This document shows positions 28,187 through 36,273 of a DNA stretch of 36,273 bases, in pieces; the stretch's first letter is position 1, and each line of letters begins with the position of its first letter. Below the pieces are notes generated by a model that was not told the DNA's origin, did no database searches, and worked only from the letters and a program-made list of their open reading frames with translations. The position numbers and the translations under genes were made by a program. This DNA is from Pullilachnospira_A gallistercoris (GTDB lineage Bacteria; Bacillota; Clostridia; Lachnospirales; Lachnospiraceae), in contig DVHM01000083.1 of the NCBI GenBank assembly GCA_018712125.1, forward strand, positions 1 through 36,273, written 5' to 3'.

Positions 28187-29221
28187 CTAATCATTTTTTA
28201 TCGCGCTCAGTCTGGTCTGGAACTGATCCATGACCTCCTCCGGCACTTTGGCGTATTCCAGCATCTGGCGCAGGGTCATATTTTGAATGGAGGCCATCAT
28301 CGCCGCCGGATCCATCTGATCCGTCGCCTGCATCTGTTCTCCCTGCCCGGCTGAGAACACCGGCTGTACAATGGCCATGGCCTCGGGCTTGGAAAACAGG
28401 AAACCAAGCGTGCAGTCGATATTCAGATAGGGATCATGATTACCGTTGATCCGTCCCCCAAACCTCGGTTCTGTCATCTGTCCGTCCCCGAAATCTCCCA
28501 GCACATCCTTCAGCCATTCCAGGCTGTCCGCCACCCAGTGGGGCACCCGGCTGCAGACTGTCTGCGGGGACATCCCGACGGATGCGTCTCCCAGGGAAAA
28601 GCCGTGGGGTCCGTTGGAGTAAATGTGACTCTCAAAGGCCACATCGTTCTCCTCCAAAGCCGCAAGGAAATGCAGCGTATTTTTTACCGGAACCACATTG
28701 TCCGTCCGGGCCGCAAATACAAAGCAGGGACAGGTCCTGCCATTCACCGCCCCGATCACATCCGGCGCCGTCTTCTGATATCCCCGGGCACATTCCCCGT
28801 CGATGACGGGATAGCCGAGAATGGCCGCGTTCGGCCGATGCTCTGCCATGGTCGCCGCGCAGGCAGCCAGGTGTCCTCCGGCAGAAAAACCGATGACCAC
28901 CATCCTGTCTTCGCACACTTTCCATTCCCCGGCGCGCCGGCGAATCATTTCCGCGGCCGACTCATAGTCCTCCAGCGGATTCGGCCATACAGAAGCCTCC
29001 CCCACGGAATAGCGCAGCACAAACACCTGATAACCGGCCTTCAGGAAGGGAAAAGCCACCGGATCCGCCTCCAGATCCGCGCACATGGAATATCCCCCTC
29101 CCGGGAGAATCAGCGCCGCGGGCCGTCTGGGGATCCCGGCGAATTCTCCACCCACTTCCTGCAGGTATGCCGTGAGCGTCACATTTCTCTCCTCGCACAG
29201 CGTCACAATCTCTGTCTTCAT
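28187..29221 (-). CDS. Alpha/beta hydrolase (acetyl-xylan esterase-like)
   Basis: A 344-residue alpha/beta hydrolase. Oxyanion-hole loop LILPGGGYSM near residue 38, nucleophile S113 in GFSAGGH, and later Asp (AARTDNVVPV) and His (SNGPHGFSLG) of the triad. This set is typical of the dienelactone-hydrolase/BD-FAE-like group found in glycan loci, where they remove acetyl or feruloyl groups. The C-terminal 100 residues extend beyond the usual fold, contain GGRINGNHDPYLN and end in a helix rich in Met and Gln; this tail was not recognised. It overlaps the upstream SGNH gene by 4 nt and lies 17 nt before the GH43 gene. No signal peptide is present. Confidence 0.9.
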   Translation of the reverse strand: MKTEIVTLCEERNVTLTAYLQEVGGEFAGIPRRPAALILPGGGYSMCADLEADPVAFPFLKAGYQVFVLRYSVGEASVWPNPLEDYESAAEMIRRRAGEWKVCEDRMVVIGFSAGGHLAACAATMAEHRPNAAILGYPVIDGECARGYQKTAPDVIGAVNGRTCPCFVFAARTDNVVPVKNTLHFLAALEENDVAFESHIYSNGPHGFSLGDASVGMSPQTVCSRVPHWVADSLEWLKDVLGDFGDGQMTEPRFGGRINGNHDPYLNIDCTLGFLFSKPEAMAIVQPVFSAGQGEQMQATDQMDPAAMMASIQNMTLRQMLEYAKVPEEVMDQFQTRLSAIKND

Positions 29222-29934
29222 CTGTCTCCTCCCTCATCAAATATTACCTTCGTCAGCACATCCAGAAAGATGTGATGTGCCTCCGGCGTCGGATGATTCA
29301 TGCCGTTGGCAAGCATTGCCGTGGTATCCACGCCCTCGGAGGCCATCTGTTTCCACACGGCGTAGGCGTCCGCCACCGGGATATGCAGCTCCCGGGCCAC
29401 CTTTTTTTCCGCCTCCACATAACGGTCCATCCTTCCGGAATTCTGTATATCGCAGAACACGGAGTGCACATATCCCCAGAACCAGCGGAAGCCCGGTACC
29501 TTTCTCGTGCAGAGCATTCCCGGTGTCATGAAGACGGTGTCGATGCCTGCTCCCAGAAGTTCCTGACCGATCGCGCGCATATTGTCCTCATACTCCTTCA
29601 GATACCGGTCTGCATGCCTGCGCTTGGAGTTGGTCACATCGTTGGTTCCGAACATGACGCAGCAGAAATCCGGTCTGTGGTCGATGACGTCACGCTGCAG
29701 GCGCTTGCGTCCGTCGCCGGAAAAATTTCCCGAGACGCCCGCGTTCAGGATTTTCACATCCCTGTGGTAGGTCTCCCTGATATAATTTTTCAGAAGCGCA
29801 TGGTAGACCAGCTCCGGCTTTCTGACCGTGTCCTTATATCCGTTTGTAAACTCAAAGCATCCCTCTGTGACGCTGTCTCCCAGAAAAGCCAGCGTCACAT
29901 CCTCTCCCTGAATAATTCTCTCTCCTGTTCTCAT
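29218..29934 (-). CDS. SGNH/GDSL hydrolase (short form)
   Basis: A 238-residue SGNH hydrolase when started at the ATG at 29934, which has GAGG at 6 nt; a GTG twelve nt upstream (overlapping the GH2 stop) would add four residues. Block I has nucleophile S21 (AFLGDSVTEGC), block II GVSGNFSGDG and block III MFGTNDVTNS. The C-terminal block reads NGMNHPTPEAH: the histidine is present but an asparagine stands where related proteins often have the triad aspartate. It may still be active, since some SGNH enzymes work with a dyad. It follows the first GH2 gene and overlaps the alpha/beta hydrolase gene by 4 nt. The likely role is removal of acyl groups from imported sugars. Confidence 0.86.
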   Translation of the reverse strand: MRTGERIIQGEDVTLAFLGDSVTEGCFEFTNGYKDTVRKPELVYHALLKNYIRETYHRDVKILNAGVSGNFSGDGRKRLQRDVIDHRPDFCCVMFGTNDVTNSKRRHADRYLKEYEDNMRAIGQELLGAGIDTVFMTPGMLCTRKVPGFRWFWGYVHSVFCDIQNSGRMDRYVEAEKKVARELHIPVADAYAVWKQMASEGVDTTAMLANGMNHPTPEAHHIFLDVLTKVIFDEGGDR

Positions 29935-29942
29935 ATATTTCC

Positions 29943-32360
29943 TCACATCTTTTCCCAGCTGTCATCCGCCGTAACACGCAGCGTGATTTCCTCTTCCATG
30001 TCTTTCCCGGAAACCTTCACACGGATCTCGCCCGGCTCATATCCTGCCCGGATAACCGCCAGCGCCTTGCCGTAATAGGTCGTGTGACTTTGGCTGACAA
30101 AATCCTCCGCCATATGGGGTCTGGCAGAGCCGAAGGCCTGCAGTGTCCCGGCACCGGTAACCTCCACCGTCAATTTCTGATCCACGGAAGACCTGGTCAC
30201 ACCGTTTTCTCCCACCAGATCAATATCCAGGAAACAGAGATCCTGGCCGTTGGCCCGCAGCAGTGTCCTCTCCGGAGAGAGTTTCAGCTTCGTGGCTCCC
30301 GTGGCGGAGATAAGCCGGGCTCTTCCCGTCTCACGGCCGGCTGCATCCAGGGCGATCGCCTCGATCTCTCCCGGCTCATAGGTTACCTTCGAAAACAGTG
30401 CCTTGCACTCCTTTACCTTCTTCCTGCCGACGGATCTGCCGTTGACCAGAAGCTGCACGGTGTCCGCGTCCGCGTACACGACGACTCCGGTTCGACTGCC
30501 CTCACAGCCATCCCAGGACCAGCTCTCCACCGCGTCAGTGTCACGCCACATGGACGCGCCCCGGAAATCCTTTGCGTGGATTACCGGGTCCACACCGATG
30601 GCCGGCTCCTTCCGCAGTCCCCAGATCAGTTCTCCCCAGTAAACCTCCGGGCGCTTCTTGCCGCAGATATCAATCACACCCGGTCCGCCGGAGATAATCA
30701 GCCCCGGATCCGTATCCTGCTTTGTCTTCTTATCTGTATAGCGCACGGTTCCGATGCCGGCCTCCCCGAGATAGTCCCAGGAGGTCCACATAAAATCTCC
30801 CACCAGATTCGGCAGAGCTTTGACCAGTTCCCAGTTTCTGTAGAGGCTCTTTGGCAGTGTCTCAGATCCCACGATCACTCTGTCGGGGTGTTTCTTCGCC
30901 TCCTTGCGGTAGCGGGAAGTCGCGTAATTGTATCCGGCGATATCCAGGCATGGAGCGATGGCGTCCGCCGCTTTGTCAGCCCCGGACGTGGAAGCCATCC
31001 GGTCGATGATGCCGCCCATCCGGTTCATCATCACATTGAACATGGTACTGGTGGGCACGGAATCCATAGTGGAAGAACCGTTCTTGTTCTCCTTTCCTTC
31101 CTTATCCGTCCCGTAGATTCCCTTGCCCTTGGCCGCCATAGAAGCCAGCATCAGATTGATGCCGCAGGTCACAGCCCGCGTGCCATCCTGCCGGCGAACC
31201 TCATCGGCAAGCTTGCGGCACAGCTCCTGCCCTTCCGCCGTCCCCAGCTCCGAGATCTCATTTCCCACCGAGTACATGACAACGGAGGGATGGTTGTAAT
31301 CCTTTGCGATCATGGCATCCACATCCCGCTTCCACCATTCCCGGAAGGTATCTCCGCCGTAATCGTAGGCATTCTTCTTTACCAGCCACATGTCAAAGGT
31401 CTCATCCATCACATACATGCCCAGGGCATCGCAGGCCTCCAGCATATCCTTGGAGATGGGATTGTGGGCGCTGCGGATGGCGTTAAATCCCGCTTCCTTC
31501 ATAATCCGCACACGTCTCCACTCCGCGTCCCGGAAATCGCAGGCTCCCAGAACACCGTTGTCATGATGAATACAGCCGCCCCGCAGCAGCACCGTCTGGC
31601 CGTTTACCGAGAATCCCTCCGATCCCCAGGCGATTTGGCGCAGGCCGAAGGAAACGGAAGACTCATCCCACAGCTTTCCCTCTCGCCGGATCCGCGCCCT
31701 GCACCGATACAGGCAGGGATGATCGGCATCCCAGAGCTTTGCGTCGGGAATCTGTATCGTCGTATGACAGCCACGGGCGGAGGCCACAGTCTGATCGTCC
31801 GCGTCCAGAATGTCCACCAGCATCTCCTCCCCGGCTTCTTCTCCTCTCTGCTCCACATCCACGCGCACCGTGTCCCGGTCCACAACCGTGACTTTTACGC
31901 CCTCCGGCAGAATGCCGTCCTCCGGACCCACATAGAGCCAAACCGGGCGGTAAATACCGCTGCCGGAATACCAGCGGCTGTTGGGCGCCTTGGAATTGTC
32001 GGCGATGATCACAATTTCATTCTCCTCCCCCGGCCGCAAATGCCCCGTCAGATCTGTATAAAAATTGGTATAGCCGTAGGGCCACCGGTTCAGCTCCTCG
32101 CCGTTTACCAAAACCGACGCATTCTGGTATACGCCCTCGCACTCCAGAATGACTGCCCGGTCAGTCCACTCTGCCGGCACCATGATTTTTTTCCTGTAAA
32201 TATATTTCCCTTCATGAAAATAGGCGCAGGCCCCCGCAGGGGCCGCGTCCTTGTCGCGTTTCTCGTAAATCATTCCGTCATGGGGAAGGTGGACCGCACG
32301 GTTCTCGCCGGTCCCCTCCTTCTCCACGCTCCAGTTTCCGTTACAATCAATTCTGCGCAT
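29943..32360 (-). CDS. GH2 family glycoside hydrolase (beta-galactosidase-like), copy 1
   Basis: An 805-residue GH2 enzyme, first enzyme gene after the symporter. Jelly-roll N-terminus (LPHDGMIYEKRDKDAAPAG, NSRWYSGSGIYRPV), immunoglobulin-like domain, TIM barrel with acid/base E368 (YSVGNEISEL) and nucleophile E500 (VGSETLPKSLY), then C-terminal beta domains (VVYADADTVQLLVNGRSVG). An insertion of about 35 residues (KGIYGTDKEGKENKNGSSTM) between the two catalytic glutamates is rich in charged residues. No signal peptide is visible. AAGGAG lies 6 nt before the ATG, which is inside the symporter gene (14-nt overlap), so the two are translationally coupled. That coupling suggests that it acts on the very sugar the symporter brings in. 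Confidence 0.94.
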   Translation of the reverse strand: MRRIDCNGNWSVEKEGTGENRAVHLPHDGMIYEKRDKDAAPAGACAYFHEGKYIYRKKIMVPAEWTDRAVILECEGVYQNASVLVNGEELNRWPYGYTNFYTDLTGHLRPGEENEIVIIADNSKAPNSRWYSGSGIYRPVWLYVGPEDGILPEGVKVTVVDRDTVRVDVEQRGEEAGEEMLVDILDADDQTVASARGCHTTIQIPDAKLWDADHPCLYRCRARIRREGKLWDESSVSFGLRQIAWGSEGFSVNGQTVLLRGGCIHHDNGVLGACDFRDAEWRRVRIMKEAGFNAIRSAHNPISKDMLEACDALGMYVMDETFDMWLVKKNAYDYGGDTFREWWKRDVDAMIAKDYNHPSVVMYSVGNEISELGTAEGQELCRKLADEVRRQDGTRAVTCGINLMLASMAAKGKGIYGTDKEGKENKNGSSTMDSVPTSTMFNVMMNRMGGIIDRMASTSGADKAADAIAPCLDIAGYNYATSRYRKEAKKHPDRVIVGSETLPKSLYRNWELVKALPNLVGDFMWTSWDYLGEAGIGTVRYTDKKTKQDTDPGLIISGGPGVIDICGKKRPEVYWGELIWGLRKEPAIGVDPVIHAKDFRGASMWRDTDAVESWSWDGCEGSRTGVVVYADADTVQLLVNGRSVGRKKVKECKALFSKVTYEPGEIEAIALDAAGRETGRARLISATGATKLKLSPERTLLRANGQDLCFLDIDLVGENGVTRSSVDQKLTVEVTGAGTLQAFGSARPHMAEDFVSQSHTTYYGKALAVIRAGYEPGEIRVKVSGKDMEEEITLRVTADDSWEKM

Positions 32361-33828
32361 TGCCTGCTCCTTTCTGGTCCAGGAACGCGCGTATCTCCTG
32401 GCGCTCCTTCTGATGAATCGGGTACTTCCGCAGGATCAGGGCGGAGATCACACCCAGAACCGCAGGCACCAGACCCATAATCACGATAAACCAGTTCAGC
32501 ATCGCCGGGATGTCGGAGAGTTCTCCCACATACTCGGATGTGACGGAATCCACCTGATAGCCGATGGCGATCAGTATCGCGCCGACGATAGCTGCCGAGA
32601 AAGCATTCTGAGCCTTCATGATAAACCCTCCCAGCACCATGGTAAGGGCGGAACGGTCCTTTCCGGTCTTGTAAATATTGTAGTCCATAATCTCCATCTC
32701 CACCACGGACTGGGGAACAAAGTCTGTGCCGACACCCACCGCGATGATGAACATGCAGACAAAGAACAGCGTGGGAGAATTCCTCAGCACGCCAGCCAGC
32801 TGCGCGGCGAAGAGAATACCGCCGCCGATGGCCTGCATGATCAGAAGAGAACAGGTCATACGGATCGGGTTGTTCTTAAAGGCATACTTTAAGAGCGGTC
32901 TTCCGAGAATCGCTCCAAAGAGCAGCGGCACTAAAGCCATCATACCGGAGATTCCGCTGTAAATGGCAAAGAGTCCCATATCCGGCACACCGGTGGTAAG
33001 GTCCGTACAGTAGCCCCACTTTATGTAATAGGTCGGTGTGGCGAACACAAGGGTCCAGATAAAGCCGGCGAAGATGCCTTTCAGGTAAAAGATGACCATG
33101 GGCTTATTGGTACGGAAAAGTTCAAAAAAGTCGGATATCTTTACCTTATCTCCCGGCTGGTTCTCCACCACATGACGTTCCTTGACCATAAACCATCCGA
33201 TCAGTGAAAGGATGGTTGCTATCCCGACCATAATTGTCACCAGGATGGCGAAGGAATCATGATAGTTGCCGATCTTATTGTTGATCATTACCAGAAAGAC
33301 CGTAAACATGGACACCAGGACGCCCATGAGCATGGTCCAGACTCTCGGCCCGATAACCAGCTTGGTTCGCTCGTTCACGTCGTTGGACATGGTTCTGAAC
33401 AACAGGTTGTCCTTGTAGAAGGAACTTCCGATATCATAAACCAGATAAAAGAATACCACCCAGATGACAACCAGCACCGGATTTGCCGCGAAAGACTCCG
33501 GCAGCGCGTACAAAAAGATACAGCCGATACAGGTCATGATGATACTGATCAGGAAAAACGGTTTGTATTTCCCGACACGGGTTTTCTTGCCGCTGTCCAT
33601 GATGAATCCCTGGATCGGATCATCCACCGCGTCCACAATCCTGGCGGCAAACAACAGTGTTGTGGCCAGGGTCGCCCCCATAGCTCCCAGGCCCGCGTAA
33701 TCTGTCATATACTGCATGAACAGCGTGGACATCAAAACGCCGCTCATCGCAGAGATGGTTGACAGAGAAGTGGTTCCCAGACAGTCTTTGAATCCGATTC
33801 TGTCCGGATTGTTTGTTTTGTGCTTCAT
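32347..33828 (-). CDS. GPH-family sodium/proton:oligosaccharide symporter
   Basis: A 493-residue MFS-type transporter of the glycoside-pentoside-hexuronide (GPH, MelB-like) family with about 12 membrane helices. The family signature lies after helix 2: DAVDDPIQGFIMDSGKKTR followed by VGKYKPFF. Such proteins import sugars, often disaccharides or short glycosides, together with Na+ or H+. It is the first gene of the operon; GGGGGG lies 9 nt before the ATG and a promoter is at 33881-33909. It overlaps the next GH2 gene by 14 nt. No ABC transporter or SusCD-like gene is present, so this is the sole uptake system of the locus. Specificity is inferred only from the enzymes. Confidence 0.95.
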   Translation of the reverse strand: MKHKTNNPDRIGFKDCLGTTSLSTISAMSGVLMSTLFMQYMTDYAGLGAMGATLATTLLFAARIVDAVDDPIQGFIMDSGKKTRVGKYKPFFLISIIMTCIGCIFLYALPESFAANPVLVVIWVVFFYLVYDIGSSFYKDNLLFRTMSNDVNERTKLVIGPRVWTMLMGVLVSMFTVFLVMINNKIGNYHDSFAILVTIMVGIATILSLIGWFMVKERHVVENQPGDKVKISDFFELFRTNKPMVIFYLKGIFAGFIWTLVFATPTYYIKWGYCTDLTTGVPDMGLFAIYSGISGMMALVPLLFGAILGRPLLKYAFKNNPIRMTCSLLIMQAIGGGILFAAQLAGVLRNSPTLFFVCMFIIAVGVGTDFVPQSVVEMEIMDYNIYKTGKDRSALTMVLGGFIMKAQNAFSAAIVGAILIAIGYQVDSVTSEYVGELSDIPAMLNWFIVIMGLVPAVLGVISALILRKYPIHQKERQEIRAFLDQKGAGNAQN

Positions 33829-33857
33829 GCCTAAATACCCCCTTTTCTTGTATAATT

Positions 33858-33917
33858 TTTTGGCAATACTGCATAATTAAATCATAGACGCACAGCGTCC
33901 ATGGAACAATGCCAAAA
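33858..33917. promoter_or_regulatory. Candidate operator: inverted TTTTGGCA half-sites around the symporter promoter
   Basis: TTTTGGCA at 33858-33865 and its reverse complement TGCCAAAA at 33910-33917 lie 52 bp apart, about five DNA turns. One touches the upstream side of the symporter -35 box, the other is in the early transcribed leader. A looped or paired regulator site is plausible; the AraC gene adjacent is the natural candidate. Seen by eye and unproven. Confidence 0.4.
33881..33909 (-). promoter_or_regulatory. Promoter of the seven-gene glycan operon
   Basis: TTGTTC at 33904-33909, 17 bp, TATGAT at 33881-33886, minus strand. The -35 matches only half the consensus, as expected for an activator-dependent promoter. 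The leader is about 45 nt. Confidence 0.65.
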
Positions 33918-33963
33918 GAGGGCCCTTACAAAAGAAACTGTATCGTTTTGTGACATTTGCCTA

Positions 33964-33992
33964 TCGCCAGTCAAACGAAAAAGGAGTATAAT
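33964..33992 (+). promoter_or_regulatory. Promoter of the AraC regulator beside the symporter
   Basis: TCGCCA at 33964-33969, 17 bp, TATAAT at 33987-33992. Transcription would start near 33999, about 22 nt before the ATG at 34021. Confidence 0.75.
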
Positions 33993-34020
33993 CTGTTTAG
34001 CTTCGGAAGGAGGATTTGTC

Positions 34021-35046
34021 ATGCAGAAGATACAGCAGTTTTATTTCAACGATATCGCGGAGGCCCGACAGGCCTCCTCTCCCTATTCTGTCAACTACCT
34101 GACCAACCGGGACGCGGAGCGGGACTACTTCTCTCCCCTGTCGGTAGCCACCTCCTTCTTTGTGGGAGACGAGTACATTTTCAGCAACTATATGGACAAT
34201 GTCTGCTACAGCATCCACACCCCCAGCACGTCCAGCTTTTATTCCGAGACCATGATGCACAAACACAACTTCTTTGAGCTGATCTATATTCAGCGGGGAA
34301 GCATCGGCATGAAAATCGAGGACAATGACTTTACCTACCACACCGGCGATCTGTGCCTGTTGAACAGAAACACCAAACATGTGGAGACGGATATCTTCGA
34401 CGCGGACATCTGCTATCTGGCCATCGACCCGCAGTTTATCATCCGGTGGCCCCAGCACATCCTTCCGCTCTTCCGCAGGGGAAATACGCTGGAGCGCTTT
34501 TTTCGGGATAATCTATCTGAGAAGGCGGCTTACAAGAAAGACTATATCATTTTTTCCATTCTCGCAGAGAACGATATTGCGGCAATTCTGGAGGAGCTGA
34601 TTCAGACCTTCATCCAGAAGCGCACCGGCTATCAGTTCGATGTCTTTTCCTCCCTGAGCCGCTTTTTCGCCGTGCTGCAGGATGAGCGTCTCTACAACAT
34701 GACCTACGTGAATCTGGCACAGAGCCAGGAGGCGCTGGTGGCGGAGCAGGCCAAAAATATGATCTACGCGTCCCACGGCTGCATCCGGCGTTACGAGCTG
34801 GCTGACCGGCTGAACTACAGCGGGGAATACCTGTCCCGCATCATGAAAAAACACACCGGCTACACCCTGAAGGCTTACTGCCACAGAATACAAATGCAGG
34901 AAGCCGCCAGACTCCTGTCGTCCACGCGGCTTCCCGTCACTCAGATCGCCTATTCTCTGGGATATGAAAACAGAACCCAGTTCTATCACAATTTCAAAAA
35001 AGAATTTCATATGACTCCGGCCGAATACCGGGCCGGAGGCAGGTAA
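34021..35046 (+). CDS. AraC-family regulator of the glycan operon
   Basis: A 341-residue AraC/XylS-type regulator. The ATG at 34021 has GGAGG at 7 nt; the frame is open further up to 33901, but this would cross the promoter. Residues 75-150 are a cupin sensor (HKHNFFELIYIQRGS, then TYHTGDLCLLNRNTKH). The C-terminus holds the two helix-turn-helices (LADRLNYSGEYLSRIMKKH; VTQIAYSLGYENRTQFYHNF). It is transcribed divergently from the symporter operon, the usual position for its activator, and the inverted half-sites between them could be its operator. Its stop lies one base from the stop of the convergent sensor kinase gene. Confidence 0.94.
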   Translation: MQKIQQFYFNDIAEARQASSPYSVNYLTNRDAERDYFSPLSVATSFFVGDEYIFSNYMDNVCYSIHTPSTSSFYSETMMHKHNFFELIYIQRGSIGMKIEDNDFTYHTGDLCLLNRNTKHVETDIFDADICYLAIDPQFIIRWPQHILPLFRRGNTLERFFRDNLSEKAAYKKDYIIFSILAENDIAAILEELIQTFIQKRTGYQFDVFSSLSRFFAVLQDERLYNMTYVNLAQSQEALVAEQAKNMIYASHGCIRRYELADRLNYSGEYLSRIMKKHTGYTLKAYCHRIQMQEAARLLSSTRLPVTQIAYSLGYENRTQFYHNFKKEFHMTPAEYRAGGR

Positions 35047-35047
35047 C

Positions 35048-36273
35048 TTACAGGTCTTTCTTCCAGACCAGGGTTACCTTGAACAGATCCCCGTCCACAT
35101 CCACCGCAAACGTTCCCTTCTGCAGCTCGGTAAAACTCCGGGCGATGGCCAGACCCAGGCCGGACCCTTCCGTGTTGCGGGAAGCGTCTCCCCGGACAAA
35201 CCGCTCCGTCAGCTCCTCCGGCGCCACGTTCAGCTCCGTGGCAGACATGTTCTTGATGACCGTGCGCACCTCGTCGTCCGTCTCCGCGATCTCCACATAG
35301 ACCCGGCTGTTCGGCATCGCGTACTTCTCCAGGTTCACGAAGAGATTTTCAAAGACGCGGTAGGTCTTCTGGGCATCCAGCTCCAGGGAAACTTTCCCCT
35401 CAGGCACTTTCCAGCGCAGCTCCAGTCCTTCCTCCGCGAGTTTCTCCCGGTGTTCCACCGCCACCTGGCGGATCAGATTGACCAGATCCACCTCCATCAG
35501 ATCCAGGGAGACGTTCGCGCTCTGGGCCTTGCTGACCTCGAAGAGATCCTCGATCAGAACCTTCAGCCGGAATGCCTTGCGCTCCAGGGTATCGATATAG
35601 TCCGCCCGCTCCTCCGGCGTGATATCCGGTTTCTTCAGAAGCTCCACATAGGTGGTAATAGCTGTCAGCGGCGTCTTCAGATCGTGGGATACGTTGCTGA
35701 TCAGATCCGTCTTCATCCGCTGGCTTTTTGTCTCCTCATCTACCGCTTTCCGGAAGCCTCCCCGGATCCTGGTCAGCTCTTCCTGGAGCGGATCAAAGAT
35801 CCCCATATCCTCCTGCTTTGGCTCGCTCAGATCCCCCTCCGCCATGCGGTTCATGGCTGCGAGAAGTTTCTGATAGTCTCCGAAAATCCGGTCGTAATAG
35901 CGCTTCAGCAGCCAGAACAGCACCAGGGAGTAGACGACCAGCCCGATCAGCCCGAACAACCAGATGCATACCAGCACCACCAGCACGGCAAAGTTGATCA
36001 GCACCACCTTCAGAATGGTCTTTGTGGATCTCTCGGTAAAATCCAGATGATGCAGTTCCCAGACAAAATCACGCCACTTCTGCCGCATTCCCCGCAGGAT
36101 TCCCCGCCAGCTTTTCCGAATCCGGACGAGAAGCCGGTAAACCCAGCTGTATCTGCGGATGTATCCCACAATCCCCACGGAGAACAGCGGCCGGAAACAA
36201 AGGAGGGTCAGATAAATGACCAGAAGGATTCCCCCAATGCCAAGGCACAGCGCTCCGCCCCGGATTACCTCCG
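35048..36273 (-). CDS. Sensor histidine kinase (N-terminus outside window)
   Basis: The frame is open to the window edge, so the GTG at 36178 is not needed as a start: upstream codons encode another membrane helix (LCLGIGGILLVIYLTLLCF). A basic cytosolic loop and two further helices follow (VVLINFAVLVVLVCIWLFG; IGLVVYSLVLFWLL), then a HAMP-like linker, the HisKA helix with phosphoacceptor His (NVSHDLKTPLT, codon 35684-35686) and the ATPase domain with N-box ENLFVNLEKYA and G-box TEGSGLGLAIARS. This is the classic VanS/PhoR-type layout. A partner response regulator would normally lie just beyond the right edge. Three helices and short loops suggest sensing in or near the membrane. Confidence 0.92.
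   Translation of the reverse strand, partial: EVIRGGALCLGIGGILLVIYLTLLCFRPLFSVGIVGYIRRYSWVYRLLVRIRKSWRGILRGMRQKWRDFVWELHHLDFTERSTKTILKVVLINFAVLVVLVCIWLFGLIGLVVYSLVLFWLLKRYYDRIFGDYQKLLAAMNRMAEGDLSEPKQEDMGIFDPLQEELTRIRGGFRKAVDEETKSQRMKTDLISNVSHDLKTPLTAITTYVELLKKPDITPEERADYIDTLERKAFRLKVLIEDLFEVSKAQSANVSLDLMEVDLVNLIRQVAVEHREKLAEEGLELRWKVPEGKVSLELDAQKTYRVFENLFVNLEKYAMPNSRVYVEIAETDDEVRTVIKNMSATELNVAPEELTERFVRGDASRNTEGSGLGLAIARSFTELQKGTFAVDVDGDLFKVTLVWKKDL

Noticed and set aside
25347..28190. A 947-codon plus-strand open frame opposite GH2, SGNH and GH43 genes.
   Set aside because: Long antisense frames are expected in GC-rich coding DNA. The translation is rich in His, Arg, Leu and Val without domain motifs, and crosses several true gene boundaries.
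30084..32480. A 798-codon plus-strand open frame opposite the first GH2 gene.
   Set aside because: A shadow frame of the GH2 gene; no ribosome site, no motifs, same skewed composition.
1..36273. CRISPR arrays, insertion sequences, rRNA genes and large tandem repeats.
   Set aside because: No regularly spaced repeats, transposase motifs, terminal inverted repeats or rRNA sequence were seen on either strand.

Overview
The window looks like chromosomal DNA of a fairly GC-rich gut Clostridia member, most likely Lachnospiraceae. The grounds are a dgt-dnaG-rpoD-trmK housekeeping cluster, strong AGGAGG ribosome sites, TTGACA/TATAAT promoters, an AgrC/AgrA-type two-component pair and a GPH-transporter glycan locus with AraC regulators. 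Placement below family would need 16S rRNA or marker-gene comparison. Nearly all genes are on the minus strand, so they read from high to low coordinates.

Layout, left to right. 1-4460: trmK (cut by the window edge), rpoD, dnaG and a dGTPase-like HD hydrolase, one minus-strand cluster. 4683-6881: ECF sigma factor, anti-sigma-like membrane protein and two small membrane proteins. 7032-7977: a YfbR-like HD nucleotidase and two divergent tRNA-Leu genes, anticodons AAG and CAG, each with a clear promoter and terminator. 8124-8413: a compact locus that fits a type I toxin-antitoxin system of par/Fst layout: a 28-residue membrane peptide facing a convergent RNA of about 70 nt, sharing one bidirectional terminator, with the RNA complementary to the peptide's start region. 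8457-9431: a phage-type GH25 lysozyme. 9515-14692: four genes joined by 4-nt overlaps (EF-G-like GTPase, PsiE-like membrane protein, AraC regulator, THUMP/RNA-methyltransferase-like protein). 14754-17725: LytTR response regulator and GHKL sensor kinase, followed by two paralogous small membrane proteins under their own promoter. 17898-18965: ilvE. 19117-35046: a glycan utilization region. 35048-36273: sensor histidine kinase, its N-terminus beyond the window.

In the glycan region a seven-gene minus-strand operon (33828 to 22967) runs GPH symporter, GH2, SGNH hydrolase, alpha/beta hydrolase, GH43, SGNH hydrolase, GH2. None of the enzymes has a visible signal peptide, so the symporter probably imports decorated, likely acylated, oligosaccharides that are deacylated and trimmed inside the cell. 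AraC regulators stand at both ends; a third GH2 gene diverges from the distal one, and their promoters share the same -35 bases.

The best candidate for an undescribed system is the toxin/antisense-RNA locus at 8124-8413. Next are the AgrCA-like pair with its twin membrane proteins, and the tRNA-Leu(AAG) gene, whose A34 wobble base is unusual in bacteria.
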